Source of the DNA: Streptacidiphilus jeojiense
GTDB taxonomy: Bacteria; Actinomycetota; Actinomycetes; Streptomycetales; Streptomycetaceae
Assembly (NCBI RefSeq): GCF_000719095.1
Contig: NZ_JOEH01000024.1
Location: forward strand, 84,216 to 148,215
DNA: 64,000 nt
Reading direction: 5' to 3'
Below the pieces are notes generated by a model. That model made no database searches and was not told the DNA's origin. It saw nothing but the letters and a program-made list of their open reading frames with translations. How positions within the stretch are numbered: the first letter of the stretch is position 1; each line of letters starts with the position of its first letter. Position numbers and translations under genes: made by a program. Positions 8,162 through 17,388 of this stretch are shown here, piece by piece.

Positions 8162-9376
8162 GTGCTCGAGACCGCCCAGCCCCAGGAGACGGATCTGCAG
8201 GCAGTCCTCGACCGCGCCGCGGCCGGGGGGCGTATCACCCCGGAGGAGGCGCTGGAGATCTACCGCCGCGCCCCCCTGCACGCCCTCGGCGCAGCCGCCG
8301 ACGCCGCACGCCGCCGCCGCTACGCCGGCACCGAGCACATCGCGACGTACATCATCGAACGCAACATCAACTACACCAATGTGTGCGTCACGGCCTGCAA
8401 GTTCTGCGCCTTCTACGCCCCGCCCAAGGACGTGGAGAAGGGCTGGTCGCGGGACCTGGAGGAGATCCTGCGCCGCTGCGCGGAGACCGTCGAGCTGGGC
8501 GGTACCCAGATCATGTTCCAGGGCGGCCACCACCCCGACTACGGCGTGGAGTACTACGAGCGGGCCTTCTCCGCGATCAAGAAGGACTTCCCGCAGCTGG
8601 TGATCCACTCCCTCGGCGCCTCCGAGGTCGAGCACATGTCGCGGATCTCCGGGGTCACCGCCGAGGAGGCGATCCGCCGGATCCACGCCGCCGGGCTGGA
8701 CTCCTTCGCGGGCGCCGGCGCGGAGCTGCTGCCCGAGCGCCCCCGCAAGGCCATCGCGCCGCTCAAGGAGTCGGGCGAGCGCTGGCTGGAGATCATGGAG
8801 ATCGCCCACAACCTGGGCGTCGAGTCCACCTCCACCATGCTGATGGGCACCGGCGAGACCAACGCCGAGCGGATCGAGCACCTGCGCATGATCCGCGACG
8901 TGCAGGACCGCACCGGCGGCTTCCGCGCGTTCATCCCGTACACCTACCAGCCAGAGAACAACCACCTCAAGGGCCGTACCCAGGCGACGCTGTTCGAGTA
9001 CCTGCGGCTGATCGCGGTGGCCCGGCTGTTCCTCGACAACATCGCCCACATCCAGGGCTCCTGGCTGACCGTCGGCAAGGAGATGGGCCAGCTGACGCTG
9101 CACTACGGGGCGGACGACCTGGGCTCGGTGATGCTGGAGGAGAACGTGGTCTCCTCGGCCGGGGCCAAGCACCGGTCCAACCGGATGGAGCTGATCAACC
9201 TGATCCGCTCGGCCGGACGCGTCCCCGCCCAGCGCGCCACCACCTACGAGCACATCGTGGTCCACGACGACCCGGCGAACGACCCGGTCAACGACCACGC
9301 CTACTCGCACATCGCCTCCACCGCGATCAGCGGCGGCACGGCGCACCCGGAGCTGAAGCTCCTCAACGCCAACTGA
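8162..9376 (+). CDS. mqnC: Cyclic dehypoxanthinyl futalosine synthase (radical SAM)
   Basis: MqnC cyclises dehypoxanthine futalosine in the menaquinone pathway (SCO4550 in S. coelicolor). With the GTG at 8162 it is 404 residues, close to the family length; GAGAGGA seven bases upstream supports this start, though in-frame GTG 8126 is possible. The [4Fe-4S]/SAM motif is CVTACKFC (C75, C79, C82), followed by AFYAPP. Other family features are MFQGGHHPDYG, the ESTSTMLMGTGET stretch, FIPYTYQPENN and HYGADDLGSVM. It resembles MqnE/CofH, but the CX3CX2C context and length fit MqnC. The small gene at 9386 and menG follow closely, so the three are likely co-transcribed. Confidence 0.96.
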   Translation: MLETAQPQETDLQAVLDRAAAGGRITPEEALEIYRRAPLHALGAAADAARRRRYAGTEHIATYIIERNINYTNVCVTACKFCAFYAPPKDVEKGWSRDLEEILRRCAETVELGGTQIMFQGGHHPDYGVEYYERAFSAIKKDFPQLVIHSLGASEVEHMSRISGVTAEEAIRRIHAAGLDSFAGAGAELLPERPRKAIAPLKESGERWLEIMEIAHNLGVESTSTMLMGTGETNAERIEHLRMIRDVQDRTGGFRAFIPYTYQPENNHLKGRTQATLFEYLRLIAVARLFLDNIAHIQGSWLTVGKEMGQLTLHYGADDLGSVMLEENVVSSAGAKHRSNRMELINLIRSAGRVPAQRATTYEHIVVHDDPANDPVNDHAYSHIASTAISGGTAHPELKLLNAN

Positions 9377-9385
9377 CGCCGCGCC

Positions 9386-9796
9386 TTGCTCACTCTGCAC
9401 GTAGGCAGTGACGACGGCACCGCCGTGGCCGTGGACGGCGAGCGCATCGCCGCCCTCGGTCCGGCGGCGGAGCTGGAGGCCGCCTATCCGCAGGCCAGGG
9501 TGCGGCGCTGGGACGGAACCGTCACGCCCGGCGCGCTGCACCAGGGTGCGCTGCCGGACGCGCCCAGCGCGCGGGAACGGGTGTACGCCCTACTTCGCGC
9601 CGGCGCGACCGCGGCCGAGCCCGCCGCCTTCGCCGACCCCGAACTGCGCGCCGCCGCCCACCGCAACGGTCTGGCCACCGACGGCCGCACCCCCACCCTG
9701 GCCGTGGGCGGCCGGGCCGACCTGGCGGTGTTCAGCGCCGCCGGTGACTGCCTGGCCACCGTCCTCGGCGGGCGACTCGTCCACCGCCGTGCCTGA
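9386..9796 (+). CDS. Imidazolonepropionase-like composite-domain protein
   Basis: This 136-residue protein starts at a TTG nine bases after mqnC; the codon choice is unusual and no strong ribosome site is visible, so translation may be coupled to mqnC. The sequence reads as the two halves of the small beta-sandwich of amidohydrolases joined directly: an N-terminal part (LHVGSDDGTAVAVDGERIAALGP) and a C-terminal part (LAVGGRADLAVFSAAGDCLATVLGGRLVHR), without the metal-binding TIM barrel. It should therefore not be catalytic in the amidohydrolase sense. It recurs beside mqnC in Streptomyces relatives as I recall. Function unknown; placement between mqnC and menG suggests a link to menaquinone synthesis. 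Confidence 0.8.
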   Translation: MLTLHVGSDDGTAVAVDGERIAALGPAAELEAAYPQARVRRWDGTVTPGALHQGALPDAPSARERVYALLRAGATAAEPAAFADPELRAAAHRNGLATDGRTPTLAVGGRADLAVFSAAGDCLATVLGGRLVHRRA

Positions 9797-9818
9797 GCAC
9801 CGGACCGGTGGGTGAACA

Positions 9819-10520
9819 ATGGGGACCGTGACCCGAGCCTCCCTGGACAAGCAGCCGCACGAAGTCGCCTCCATGTTCGACGACGTCGCGGCCAAGTACG
9901 ACATCACCAACGACGTGCTCTCGCTGGGCCAGACCCGGCTGTGGCGCAAGGCGGTGGCCCGTGCGGTCGACGCCAGGCCCGGTGAGCGGGTGCTCGACCT
10001 CGCGGCCGGCACGGCGACCTCCTCGCTGCCCTTCGCCGAGGCCGGTGCGACGGTCGTGCCCTGCGACTTCTCGCTCGGGATGCTGCGGGAGGGCAAGCGC
10101 CGCCACCCGGAACTGCCGCTCACCGCGGGGGACGCCACCCGGCTGCCGTTCGCGGACGGCGTGTTCGACGCCGTCACCATCTCCTTCGGGCTGCGCAACG
10201 TCCAGGACACCGACGCCGCCCTGCGCGAGCTGCTGCGGGTCACCAGGCCCGGCGGCCGGGTCGTCATCTGCGAGTTCAGCCACCCGGTCTGGGCGCCGTT
10301 CCGCACCGTCTACTCGGAGTACCTGATGCGCGCGCTGCCGCCGGTGGCCACCGCCGTCAGCAGCAACCCGGACGCCTACGTCTACCTCGCCGACTCGATC
10401 CGCGCCTGGCCGGACCAGCCGGCGCTCGCCGCACTGCTGCAGCAGGCCGGCTGGTCCAAGGTGGCCTGGCGCAACCTGACCGGCGGGATCGTGGCACTGC
10501 ACCGGGGGATCCGGGGCTGA
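9819..10520 (+). CDS. menG: Demethylmenaquinone methyltransferase
   Basis: This 233-residue class I SAM-dependent methyltransferase adds the C2 methyl to demethylmenaquinone, the last nuclear step of menaquinone synthesis. UbiE/MenG signature sequences are present: [19 protein letters not shown] near the N-terminus, the SAM loop [33 protein letters not shown] and [13 protein letters not shown], then [12 protein letters not shown]. The start at ATG 9819 could instead be GTG 9828. It follows the small imidazolonepropionase-like gene by 22 bases and ends 11 bases before a convergent gene. The UbiE homologue is assigned as MenG because this organism has menaquinone genes. Confidence 0.95.
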   Translation: MGTVTRASLDKQPHEVASMFDDVAAKYDITNDVLSLGQTRLWRKAVARAVDARPGERVLDLAAGTATSSLPFAEAGATVVPCDFSLGMLREGKRRHPELPLTAGDATRLPFADGVFDAVTISFGLRNVQDTDAALRELLRVTRPGGRVVICEFSHPVWAPFRTVYSEYLMRALPPVATAVSSNPDAYVYLADSIRAWPDQPALAALLQQAGWSKVAWRNLTGGIVALHRGIRG

Positions 10521-10531
10521 GCCGAGGGCCG

Positions 10532-10942
10532 TCAGCCGCTGTGCGCCGAGCCCTCCGGCCAGACGCGGTGCACATAGATGCCCTGGGCCTCGGCGCGGGC
10601 GACCGCCTCGGAGATCCGGCCGTCCTGGCTGCCGTCCCAGACCGCGACGAGTTCCTCGACCAGGCCGAGCAGCGCGTCGATCGGGTCGAGCCCCGGGGCC
10701 AGCCGGTGCACTGCGCGGGCCTGGCGCAGCAGCGGCGAGGGAGCGGGGGCGCCGAGCACCTCCAGGGTGCCCCCGTGCTCCAGCACCGCGGCGGCGAACC
10801 AGCTCTCCGCGCCCGGGCCCAGCGGGCTGACGCCGACCAGGCCGTAGGTCTGATACCCGGTCACCAGCTTCCAGAGCTCGCCGCGGACCAGCATCTCGGT
10901 GATCTCCGAGAGGTCGCTGTGCCCGATGACTCCGATGTGCAT
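10532..10942 (-). CDS. Rossmann-like (SLOG-type) conserved protein
   Basis: This 136-residue protein opens with MHIGVIGHSDL, a beta-strand and glycine turn of a Rossmann-like fold. It ends with a typical nucleotide-handling sequence, VAVWDGSQDGRISEAVARAEAQGI followed by YVHRVWPEG, as in SLOG/LOG-like and TIR-like families that bind nucleotides or cleave N-glycosidic bonds. A lysine-decarboxylase-type PGGxGTxxE motif is absent, so a LOG phosphoribohydrolase assignment is not justified. It is encoded convergently with menG and divergently from the flavoprotein gene. Function unknown. Confidence 0.75.
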   Translation of the reverse strand: MHIGVIGHSDLSEITEMLVRGELWKLVTGYQTYGLVGVSPLGPGAESWFAAAVLEHGGTLEVLGAPAPSPLLRQARAVHRLAPGLDPIDALLGLVEELVAVWDGSQDGRISEAVARAEAQGIYVHRVWPEGSAHSG

Positions 10943-11092
10943 GGCCTGCTCCTGCCGCCCCTGGTGCTGTGGTCGTGTGGTCGTCTGGTGGTGGATCCGG
11001 ATCAGCGTAGGTGATCAGACATAGACTGCGGAGTGGCCCGACGCGGGTCCGAAGCAGCAAAGACTTCCGACGAGAGCAAGCAGGAGTCCCCG

Positions 11093-12409
11093 GTGTCGCA
11101 GTCGACCCAGCAGACCCAGCAGACCGCGCAGAGCGCAGCCGTCGAGGCCGAGGCCGATGTGATCGTCGTCGGAGCCGGTCCCGCGGGCTCGACCACGGCG
11201 TACCACCTGGCCCGGGCCGGCCTGGAGGTACTGCTGCTGGAGAAGGCCCAGTTCCCGCGCGAGAAGGTCTGCGGGGACGGGCTGACCCCGCGCGCGGTCA
11301 AGCAGTTGGTGGACATGGGGATCGACATCTCCGAGGAGGCCGGCTGGCTGCGCAACAAGGGTCTGCGGATCATCGGCGGCGGGGTGCGCCTGGAGCTGGA
11401 CTGGCCGGAGCTGGCGAGCTTCCCCGACTACGGACTGGTCCGCAAGCGCGCCGACTTCGACGAACTGCTGGCCTCCCAGGCGGAGAAGGCCGGGGCCAAG
11501 CTGCACCAGCTGTGCAATGTCACCGGCCCGATCGTCGACCCGCGCACCGGGCGGATCACCGGGGTCACGGCGAAGCTGGGAGAAGAGAAGCGCGAGGTGG
11601 TCTTCAAGGCGCCGCTGGTGGTCGCCGCCGACGGCAACTCCACCCGGCTGTCCCTGGCCATGGGCCTGCACCGGCGCGACGACCGCCCGATGGGCGTCGC
11701 CTACCGCACCTACTTCAACTCCCCGCGCAGCGAGGACGACTACCTGGAGTCCTGGCTGGAGCTGTGGGACCGCAGGTCCGGGCAGGAGAAGCTGCTCCCC
11801 GGCTACGGCTGGATCTTCGGCATGGGCGACGGCACCAGCAACGTCGGGCTGGGGCTGCTGAACACCACCAAGTCGTTCAAGGACATCGACTACCGCGAGC
11901 TGCTCAAGGTGTGGTGCGCGGGCATGCCCGAGGAGTGGGGCTACACCCCCGAGAACATGACCGAGCCGATCCGCGGCGCGGCCCTGCCGATGGCCTTCAA
12001 CCGCCAGCCGCACTACACCCGCGGCTTCCTGCTGGTCGGTGACGCGGGCGGGATGGTCAACCCGTTCAACGGCGAGGGCATCGCCTATGCGATGGAGTCC
12101 GGCCAGATCGCGGCCGGCGTCATCGTCCAGGCCCTGGCCCGGCAGACCGACCTGGGCCGGGAGCGGGCGCTGGAGGCCTACCCGACCATCCTCAAGGACA
12201 TCTACGGCGGCTACTACTCGCTGGGCCGCGGCTTCGTGAAGGCCATCGGCAACCCCCTGGTGATGCGGATGGCCGCCCAGCACGGGCTGACCCACCCTGT
12301 CCTGATGAAGTTCGTCCTGAAGCTGCTGGCCAACCTCACCGACCCGCAGGGCGGCGACGCGATGGACCGGATCATCAACGGCCTGGCGAAGGTGGCCCCG
12401 AGGGCGTAG
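11093..12409 (+). CDS. FAD-dependent geranylgeranyl-reductase-family protein, probable menaquinone reductase
   Basis: The protein is 438 residues from GTG 11093, chosen because AGGAG sits seven bases upstream; an in-frame GTG at 11033 would add 20 polar residues. It contains the FAD dinucleotide site DVIVVGAGPAGSTTAYHLA, the PREKVCGDGLTPRA segment, a second flavin motif GFLLVGDAGGMVNPFNGEGI, and a hydrophobic C-terminus. These match the geranylgeranyl reductase family, including MenJ of Mycobacterium, which saturates one isoprene unit of menaquinone. Streptomycetes make partly hydrogenated menaquinones, and the gene stands between menG and nuo, so that role is likely here but inferred. It ends 62 bases before the second hairpin element. 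Confidence 0.88.
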   Translation: MSQSTQQTQQTAQSAAVEAEADVIVVGAGPAGSTTAYHLARAGLEVLLLEKAQFPREKVCGDGLTPRAVKQLVDMGIDISEEAGWLRNKGLRIIGGGVRLELDWPELASFPDYGLVRKRADFDELLASQAEKAGAKLHQLCNVTGPIVDPRTGRITGVTAKLGEEKREVVFKAPLVVAADGNSTRLSLAMGLHRRDDRPMGVAYRTYFNSPRSEDDYLESWLELWDRRSGQEKLLPGYGWIFGMGDGTSNVGLGLLNTTKSFKDIDYRELLKVWCAGMPEEWGYTPENMTEPIRGAALPMAFNRQPHYTRGFLLVGDAGGMVNPFNGEGIAYAMESGQIAAGVIVQALARQTDLGRERALEAYPTILKDIYGGYYSLGRGFVKAIGNPLVMRMAAQHGLTHPVLMKFVLKLLANLTDPQGGDAMDRIINGLAKVAPRA

Positions 12410-12471
12410 GGGGTCGGGGTGACGTCGGGGTCGGGGGAGGCGAGGCGTCTTCGCTGGTCGCGGCAGCTGTA

Positions 12472-12544
12472 GGTGGCTTACATGGCGCCACCGTTGCCGC
12501 CCGCCCCCGCCCGTGGCTTGTTGCTGTTGCTCGCTGCGCTCGCG
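12472..12544 (-). repeat. Dispersed repeat, copy B (left inverted end of hairpin element 2)
   Basis: Its reverse complement matches copy C at 12877-12949 in 70 of 73 positions and copy A at 3196-3268 about equally well. With copy C it forms 73-bp inverted ends around a 332-nt interior holding hairpin copy 2. Short open frames through it (with MAPPLPP...) recur in all copies but have no ribosome sites. Confidence 0.85.
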
Positions 12545-12640
12545 GGCCAACTGCAGCGGGGGAGCCTGGTCGGGGCCGCGCGCCGTTCCCGGGTGCGCGT
12601 GGTGGGTGGGGGCGCAGAAACGATTCTGCGAGCGCGCTTC

Positions 12641-12760
12641 GGGCAAACCCGGGTCACTTTTGGGACACGGGGTCACTCTTGGTACGCCAGGGTCGGGGCA
12701 ATTCGGGCATTACGGCATGATCAAGTGACATCTTGTCCCAAAAGTGACCCGGGTTTGCCC
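12641..12760. repeat. Dispersed long-hairpin element, copy 2
   Basis: Arms 12641-12667 and 12734-12760 form a perfect 27-bp inverted repeat; six more pairs (GTCACT/AGTGAC) follow after a 4-nt interruption on each side. The spacer shares GTACG, CGGGCATT and GATCAAGTGAC with copy 1. The stem reads CTTTTGGGACA here against CTTCTCGTACA in copy 1, and the opposite arm changes to match in both. Confidence 0.85.
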
Positions 12761-12814
12761 TCGGGCCGGGCTTTTGGGGTCACTGCCCCTCGGAAGGAAC
12801 GTTTCTGCAGGCCC

Positions 12815-12949
12815 CGCCACCAACTCACCCGCCGCCCGGCAACGGTGGGCCGCCCGCATCCCCCTGCTCCTGTCGCCGCGAGCGGAGCGAGCAACAGCAA
12901 CAAGCCACGGGCGGCGGTGGGCGGCAACGGTGGCGCCATGTAAGCCACC
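12815..12949 (+). repeat. Dispersed repeat, copy C (right inverted end of hairpin element 2)
   Basis: The core 12877-12949 is the inverted partner of copy B. The 62 nt before the core match 3133-3195 as well, so the A and C copies share about 135 nt with the same order relative to the hairpin. Confidence 0.85.
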
Positions 12950-13429
12950 CGCAGTTGCCGGGTAACGCAGCGTTGTCGTCCCGCCTCCCCGCCCCGCCTC
13001 CCGGCCTGCCAGCTGAGCCCGCCGACCGCGGCGTCAACCCGTTGTCCAGTCGACCACCCCCTCGGGGTGGCGACCAATAACACGCGCTCCTGCGGCGGGC
13101 AAAAGTTGCGATGGAAGCATCTGCTCTGATAAGCGATAGACCCTCCAACCTGCAGTGATGCCCCATCAGTTGGCTCTTTGTGAACAGAAGCACACGGTGG
13201 GTGGCTGATTTTACCCGCCTGTAACCTCATGATCATTCGTCAGGTGGCGTAGATCACATTGAAGGTGCTTACCCCCGTGTCGCAGATCACACATGAACAG
13301 GCATAGGATGCAGCCGTCTTGGGGGCTTGTGAACTGCCTCACATGAGGTGATCAAGCTCCCGAGCTGTACGGACTCGCAGTCACCGACATGGACGTCGGC
13401 TCGGACTGACGCCTGGGAGGTCGTTCGGT
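12950..13429 (+). promoter_or_regulatory. nuo operon upstream region and leader
   Basis: No gene is supported in these 480 bases. A hairpin CCACCCC/GGGGTGG (13054-13070) could end readthrough from the left. Further on, AGATCACA occurs at 13251-13258 and again at 13284-13291, 33 nt (three helical turns) apart on the same face. TAGGAT at 13304-13309, inside GGCATAGGATGC, is a plausible -10 box, with no good -35 box; an activator binding the AGATCACA sites would fit. If so, the leader before nuoA is about 115 nt. The same 12-mer occurs upstream of korA (31732-31743). Confidence 0.4.
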
Positions 13430-13789
13430 ATGAACGCATATGCGCCGATTCTGGTACTTGGCGCCCTCGCGGCTGCCTTCGCGATCGGCTCCGTGGCGAT
13501 GGCCGCGCTGACCGGCCCGAAGCGGTACAACCGCGCCAAATTGGATGCCTACGAGTGCGGGATCGAGCCGACGCCGCAGCCGGTCGGCGGCGGGCGGTTC
13601 CCGATCAAGTACTACCTGACGGCGATGCTCTTCATCGTCTTCGACATCGAGATCGTCTTCCTCTACCCGTGGGCGGTCTCCTTCGACTCGCTGGGGATCT
13701 TCGGCCTGGTGGAGATGGTGCTGTTCATCGCCACGGTCTTTGTCGCGTACGCGTACGTCTGGCGGCGCGGGGGCCTGGAATGGGACTGA
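13430..13789 (+). CDS. nuoA: NADH-quinone oxidoreductase subunit A
   Basis: First gene of the complex I operon; 119 residues, a normal length. NuoA is a three-helix membrane subunit at the junction of peripheral and membrane arms near the quinone site. Visible are TM1 ([20 protein letters not shown]), the loop with the conserved Cys ([10 protein letters not shown]) and [30 protein letters not shown] TM2 with its acidic DxE pair, then a third span and basic tail. GGGAGG lies 12 bases before the ATG. Confidence 0.97.
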   Translation: MNAYAPILVLGALAAAFAIGSVAMAALTGPKRYNRAKLDAYECGIEPTPQPVGGGRFPIKYYLTAMLFIVFDIEIVFLYPWAVSFDSLGIFGLVEMVLFIATVFVAYAYVWRRGGLEWD

Positions 13790-13839
13790 TCGCACGGCAC
13801 AGCCCGACACGGCACAGGACGAGCTGAGAGGACCACCAG

Positions 13840-14394
13840 ATGGGTATCGAGGAGAAGCTGCCCAGCGGCTTCCTGCTCACCTCGGTCGAGCAGGCCGCCG
13901 GCTGGGTGCGGAAGAGCTCGCTCTTCCCGGCCACCTTCGGCCTCGCCTGCTGCGCCATCGAGATGATGACGACCGGGGCCGGCCGCTACGACCTGGCGCG
14001 GTTCGGCATGGAGGTCTTCCGCGGGTCGCCGCGCCAGGCCGATCTGATGATCGTGGCGGGCCGGGTCAGCCAGAAGATGGCGCCGGTGGTCCGTCAGGTC
14101 TACGACCAGATGGCCAACCCCAAGTGGGTGATCTCGATGGGGGTCTGTGCCTCCTCGGGCGGGATGTTCAACAACTACGCGATCGTCCAGGGCGTCGACC
14201 ACGTCATCCCCGTGGACATCTACCTGCCCGGCTGTCCGCCGCGGCCGGAGATGCTGATGGACGCGATCCTCAAGCTGCACGAGCAGATCCGCCACGAGAA
14301 GCTCGGCGCCCAGCGCGCCAAGGCGGACGACGAGGCGGAGCAGCAGGCGCTGCAGGCGGTCCCGACGATCGAGATGAAGGGGCTGCTGCGGTGA
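13840..14394 (+). CDS. nuoB: NADH-quinone oxidoreductase subunit B
   Basis: This 184-residue peripheral-arm subunit holds cluster N2, which passes electrons to menaquinone. The four ligands are present: adjacent C37-C38 (in [11 protein letters not shown]), C103 ([10 protein letters not shown]) and C132 ([10 protein letters not shown]). A 35-residue C-terminal tail is charged and less conserved. An AGAGGACC ribosome site precedes the ATG. It overlaps nuoC by the four bases GTGA, giving coupled translation. Confidence 0.98.
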   Translation: MGIEEKLPSGFLLTSVEQAAGWVRKSSLFPATFGLACCAIEMMTTGAGRYDLARFGMEVFRGSPRQADLMIVAGRVSQKMAPVVRQVYDQMANPKWVISMGVCASSGGMFNNYAIVQGVDHVIPVDIYLPGCPPRPEMLMDAILKLHEQIRHEKLGAQRAKADDEAEQQALQAVPTIEMKGLLR

Positions 14395-15191
14395 GTGACG
14401 GCACCGAAGAGAGCGCTGCCGCAGAAGGTGCGGAGGGCGCGGAAGGCGCGGAAACCGCGGAGAGCGGCGTCCCGACGCCGCGGGCCGGGGCGACCGAGCT
14501 GGAGGTCGTCGGCGTCCGGCACGGGATGTTCGGCGGGTCGAACCCCAGCGAGCACGCCGGGGTCGGCGGCAACAGCGGCGACACCTCCGGCTACGGCCGG
14601 TTGGTCCGGCCGATCGTGCTGCCCGGCGCCTCGCCCCGCCCGTACGGGCACGGCTGGTTCGACGAGTGCGCCGACGAGCTGGAGGGCGCGCTGGAGGAGC
14701 AGGGCCTGGACGTCGGCGCGGTGATCGAGAAGACGGTCGTGGACCGCGGCGAGATCACCTTCCACGTCGAGCGGGAGTTCCTGACGCAGGTGATGAAGAC
14801 CCTGCGGGACGACCCGGCGCTGCGCTTCGAGCTGTGCACCGGCGTCAGCGGGGTGCACTACCCGGGCGACCGGGGGCGCGAGCTGCACGCGGTCTACCAC
14901 CTGCGCTCGATCACCCACAACCGGCTGATCCGGGTGGAGACCTCGGCGCCGGACGACGATCCGGTGATCCCCTCCACCTTCGCGGTCTACCCCACCAACG
15001 ACTGGCACGAGCGGGAGACGTACGACTTCTTCGGCATCGTCTTCGAGGGCCACCCGGCGCTCACCCGGATCATGATGCCGGACGACTGGCTGGGTCACCC
15101 GCAGCGCAAGGACTATCCGCTCGGCGGCATCCCCGTCGAGTACAAGGGCGCGCAGATCCCGGCTCCCGACCAGCGGAGGTCGTACAACTGA
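14391..15191 (+). CDS. nuoC: NADH-quinone oxidoreductase subunit C
   Basis: This 266-residue subunit starts at GTG 14391, overlapping the nuoB stop. The first about 85 residues are an acidic, Ala/Glu/Gly-rich extension typical of actinobacterial NuoC and absent from shorter homologues. The 30-kDa family core follows, with [30 protein letters not shown] and the diagnostic block around [17 protein letters not shown], then [20 protein letters not shown]. It is not fused to NuoD, unlike E. coli. It helps form the quinone-reaction platform with NuoB and NuoD. Confidence 0.97.
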   Translation: MSDGTEESAAAEGAEGAEGAETAESGVPTPRAGATELEVVGVRHGMFGGSNPSEHAGVGGNSGDTSGYGRLVRPIVLPGASPRPYGHGWFDECADELEGALEEQGLDVGAVIEKTVVDRGEITFHVEREFLTQVMKTLRDDPALRFELCTGVSGVHYPGDRGRELHAVYHLRSITHNRLIRVETSAPDDDPVIPSTFAVYPTNDWHERETYDFFGIVFEGHPALTRIMMPDDWLGHPQRKDYPLGGIPVEYKGAQIPAPDQRRSYN

Positions 15192-16534
15192 TGGAGAGTC
15201 AGACCCAACAGCAGCCGGAGGCCCCCACCAGGGAGACCACCGAGGGGCGCGTCTACACCGTCACCGGCGGGGACTGGGACGAGATCGTCACGGCGGCGGC
15301 CAAGGCCGACGACGAGCGGATCATCGTCAACATGGGCCCGCAGCACCCCTCCACCCACGGGGTGCTGCGGCTGATCCTGGAGATCGACGGCGAGACCGTC
15401 ACCGAGGCCAGGTGCGGGATCGGCTACCTGCACACCGGCATCGAGAAGAACATGGAGTTCAGGAACTGGACCCAGGGCACGACCTTCGTGACCCGGATGG
15501 ACTACCTGACCCCGCTGTTCAACGAGACCGCCTACTGCCTGGCGGTGGAGCGGCTGCTCGGGATCACCGAGGACATCCCGGAGCGGGCCACCGTGATCCG
15601 GGTGCTGATGATGGAGCTCAACCGGATCTCCTCGCACCTGGTCTGCCTGGCCACCGGCGGGATGGAGATCGGCTCCACCACCCTGATGATCTACGGCTTC
15701 CGCGACCGGGAGATCATCCTCGACATCTTCGAGCTGGTCACCGGGCTGCGGATGAACCACGCCTACGTCCGTCCCGGCGGTCTGGCGCAGGACCTGCCGC
15801 CCGGTGCGCTGGACCAGATCCGCGAGGGCGTGAAGACGCTGCGCGGCCGGATGCACGAGTACGACAAGCTGGCCACCAACAACCCGGTGTTCAAGGCCCG
15901 GTTGGTGGACGTCGGCTACCTGGACCTGGCCGGCTGCATGGCGCTGGGCGCCACCGGCCCGATCCTGCGCTCCACCGGGCTGCCGCACGACCTGCGCAAG
16001 TCCAACCCGTACTGCGGCTACGAGCAGTACGAGTTCGACGTGCCGACCGCCGACACCTGCGACTCCTACGGCCGCTTCCTGATCCGGCTCGCGGAGATGG
16101 AGCAGTCGCTGCGGATCGTCGAGCAGTGCCTGGACCGGCTGCGCGGCGGACCTGGCCGGGTGATGGTCGAGGACAAGAAGATCGCCTGGCCCGCGCAGTT
16201 GTCGCTGGGGCCGGACGGGATGGGCAACTCGCTGGACCACATCCGCACCATCATGGGCGAGTCCATGGAAGCCCTGATCCACCACTTCAAGCTGGTCACC
16301 GAGGGCTTCCACGTCCCGGCCGGACAGGCGTACGTGGCGGTGGAGTCGCCCAAGGGCGAGCTGGGCGTGCACGTCGTCAGCGACGGCGGGACCAGGCCCT
16401 ACCGGGTGCACTTCCGCGACCCCTCCTTCACCAATCTTCAGTCGATGGCAGCGATGTGCGAGGGCGGGCAGGTCGCGGACGTCATCGTCGCCGTGGCCGG
16501 GATCGACCCCGTGATGGGAGGCGTGGACCGGTGA
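15191..16534 (+). CDS. nuoD: NADH-quinone oxidoreductase subunit D
   Basis: This 447-residue 49-kDa subunit lines the quinone cavity with NuoB. The ATG at 15191 shares one base with the nuoC stop. Conserved features include [15 protein letters not shown] (with the His that contacts the quinone head), [12 protein letters not shown], the [11 protein letters not shown] block and, near the C-terminus, [14 protein letters not shown] followed by the FTNLQSM stretch. The NiFe-hydrogenase-type cysteines are absent, as expected. It overlaps nuoE by GTGA. Confidence 0.98.
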   Translation: MESQTQQQPEAPTRETTEGRVYTVTGGDWDEIVTAAAKADDERIIVNMGPQHPSTHGVLRLILEIDGETVTEARCGIGYLHTGIEKNMEFRNWTQGTTFVTRMDYLTPLFNETAYCLAVERLLGITEDIPERATVIRVLMMELNRISSHLVCLATGGMEIGSTTLMIYGFRDREIILDIFELVTGLRMNHAYVRPGGLAQDLPPGALDQIREGVKTLRGRMHEYDKLATNNPVFKARLVDVGYLDLAGCMALGATGPILRSTGLPHDLRKSNPYCGYEQYEFDVPTADTCDSYGRFLIRLAEMEQSLRIVEQCLDRLRGGPGRVMVEDKKIAWPAQLSLGPDGMGNSLDHIRTIMGESMEALIHHFKLVTEGFHVPAGQAYVAVESPKGELGVHVVSDGGTRPYRVHFRDPSFTNLQSMAAMCEGGQVADVIVAVAGIDPVMGGVDR

Positions 16535-17388
16535 CCACCACTGAGAACGAGGCGGGGTCCGGGCCAGGGCTGTCCGGGCCGACGCTGCTCGGGCTGCCCG
16601 AGCTGCCGGCCCCGGCCTTTCCGGCCGAGGTGCGGGCCCGGCTGGATCCGGACGCGGCCGAGCTGATCGCCCGCTACCCGGACAGCCGCTCCGCGCTGCT
16701 GCCGCTGCTGCACCTGGTGCAGTCCGCCGAGGGCTTCGTCAGCCGTACCGGGATCCGGTACTGCGCCGAGCAGTTGGGGCTGACCACGGCCGAGGTCACC
16801 GCGGTGGCGACCTTCTACACCATGTACCGGCGGCGTCCGGCCGGCGAGTACCACGTGGGCGTGTGCACCAACACCCTGTGCGCGGTCCTCGGCGGCGACG
16901 AGATCTTCGCCGAACTGCAGCAGCACCTGGGCATCGGCAACAACGAGACCACCGGCGACGGCGCGGTCTCGCTGGAGCACATCGAGTGCAACGCCGCCTG
17001 CGACTACGCCCCGGTGGTGATGGTGAACTGGGAGTTCTTTGACAACCAGACGCCGGAGAGCGCCAAGGACCTGGTCGACCAGCTGCGCTCCGGCGACGGC
17101 GCGCAGGTGCGGCCGACCCGGGGCGCACGGCTGTGCAGCTTCAAGGAGACCTCCCGGATCCTGGCCGGCTTCCCGGACGCCCGCGAGGGCGCGGTGGACG
17201 AGTCCGGCGCCGGCGGCGCCCCGACGCTGGCCGGCCTGCGGCTGGCCCGCGGCGAGACCCTGCCCGGCACCGCCGCCGCCAGGCGGGTCGTCGCCCCGCG
17301 GCACGAGGACCCCCCGCAGGACGCCGCCGCCGCTGCGGACACCGTTGCGGACGCCGCCCCCGGCGACAACGAAGGAGTCGAAGAGTGA
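16531..17388 (+). CDS. nuoE: NADH-quinone oxidoreductase subunit E
   Basis: This 285-residue thioredoxin-fold subunit binds the [2Fe-2S] cluster N1a. Ligands are C112 and C117 (VCTNTLC) and C153 and C157 (ECNAAC). The core ends around residue 210; the last about 75 residues are an Ala/Pro/Asp-rich tail common in streptomycete NuoE and of unknown use. GTG 16531 overlaps the nuoD stop, and the gene's own stop overlaps nuoF, both as GTGA. With NuoF and NuoG it forms the NADH-oxidising module. Confidence 0.97.
   Translation: MTTTENEAGSGPGLSGPTLLGLPELPAPAFPAEVRARLDPDAAELIARYPDSRSALLPLLHLVQSAEGFVSRTGIRYCAEQLGLTTAEVTAVATFYTMYRRRPAGEYHVGVCTNTLCAVLGGDEIFAELQQHLGIGNNETTGDGAVSLEHIECNAACDYAPVVMVNWEFFDNQTPESAKDLVDQLRSGDGAQVRPTRGARLCSFKETSRILAGFPDAREGAVDESGAGGAPTLAGLRLARGETLPGTAAARRVVAPRHEDPPQDAAAAADTVADAAPGDNEGVEE

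Noticed and set aside
10532..10942. Cytokinin-activating LOG (lysine decarboxylase-like) enzyme
   Set aside because: The PGGxGTxxE signature is absent, so only a general Rossmann/SLOG assignment is kept.
12473..12943. Protein-coding gene through the hairpin element (156 codons, MAYMAPPLPP...)
   Set aside because: Similar frames appear in all repeat copies in both orientations, with no ribosome site; the conservation is at DNA level through inverted repeats.
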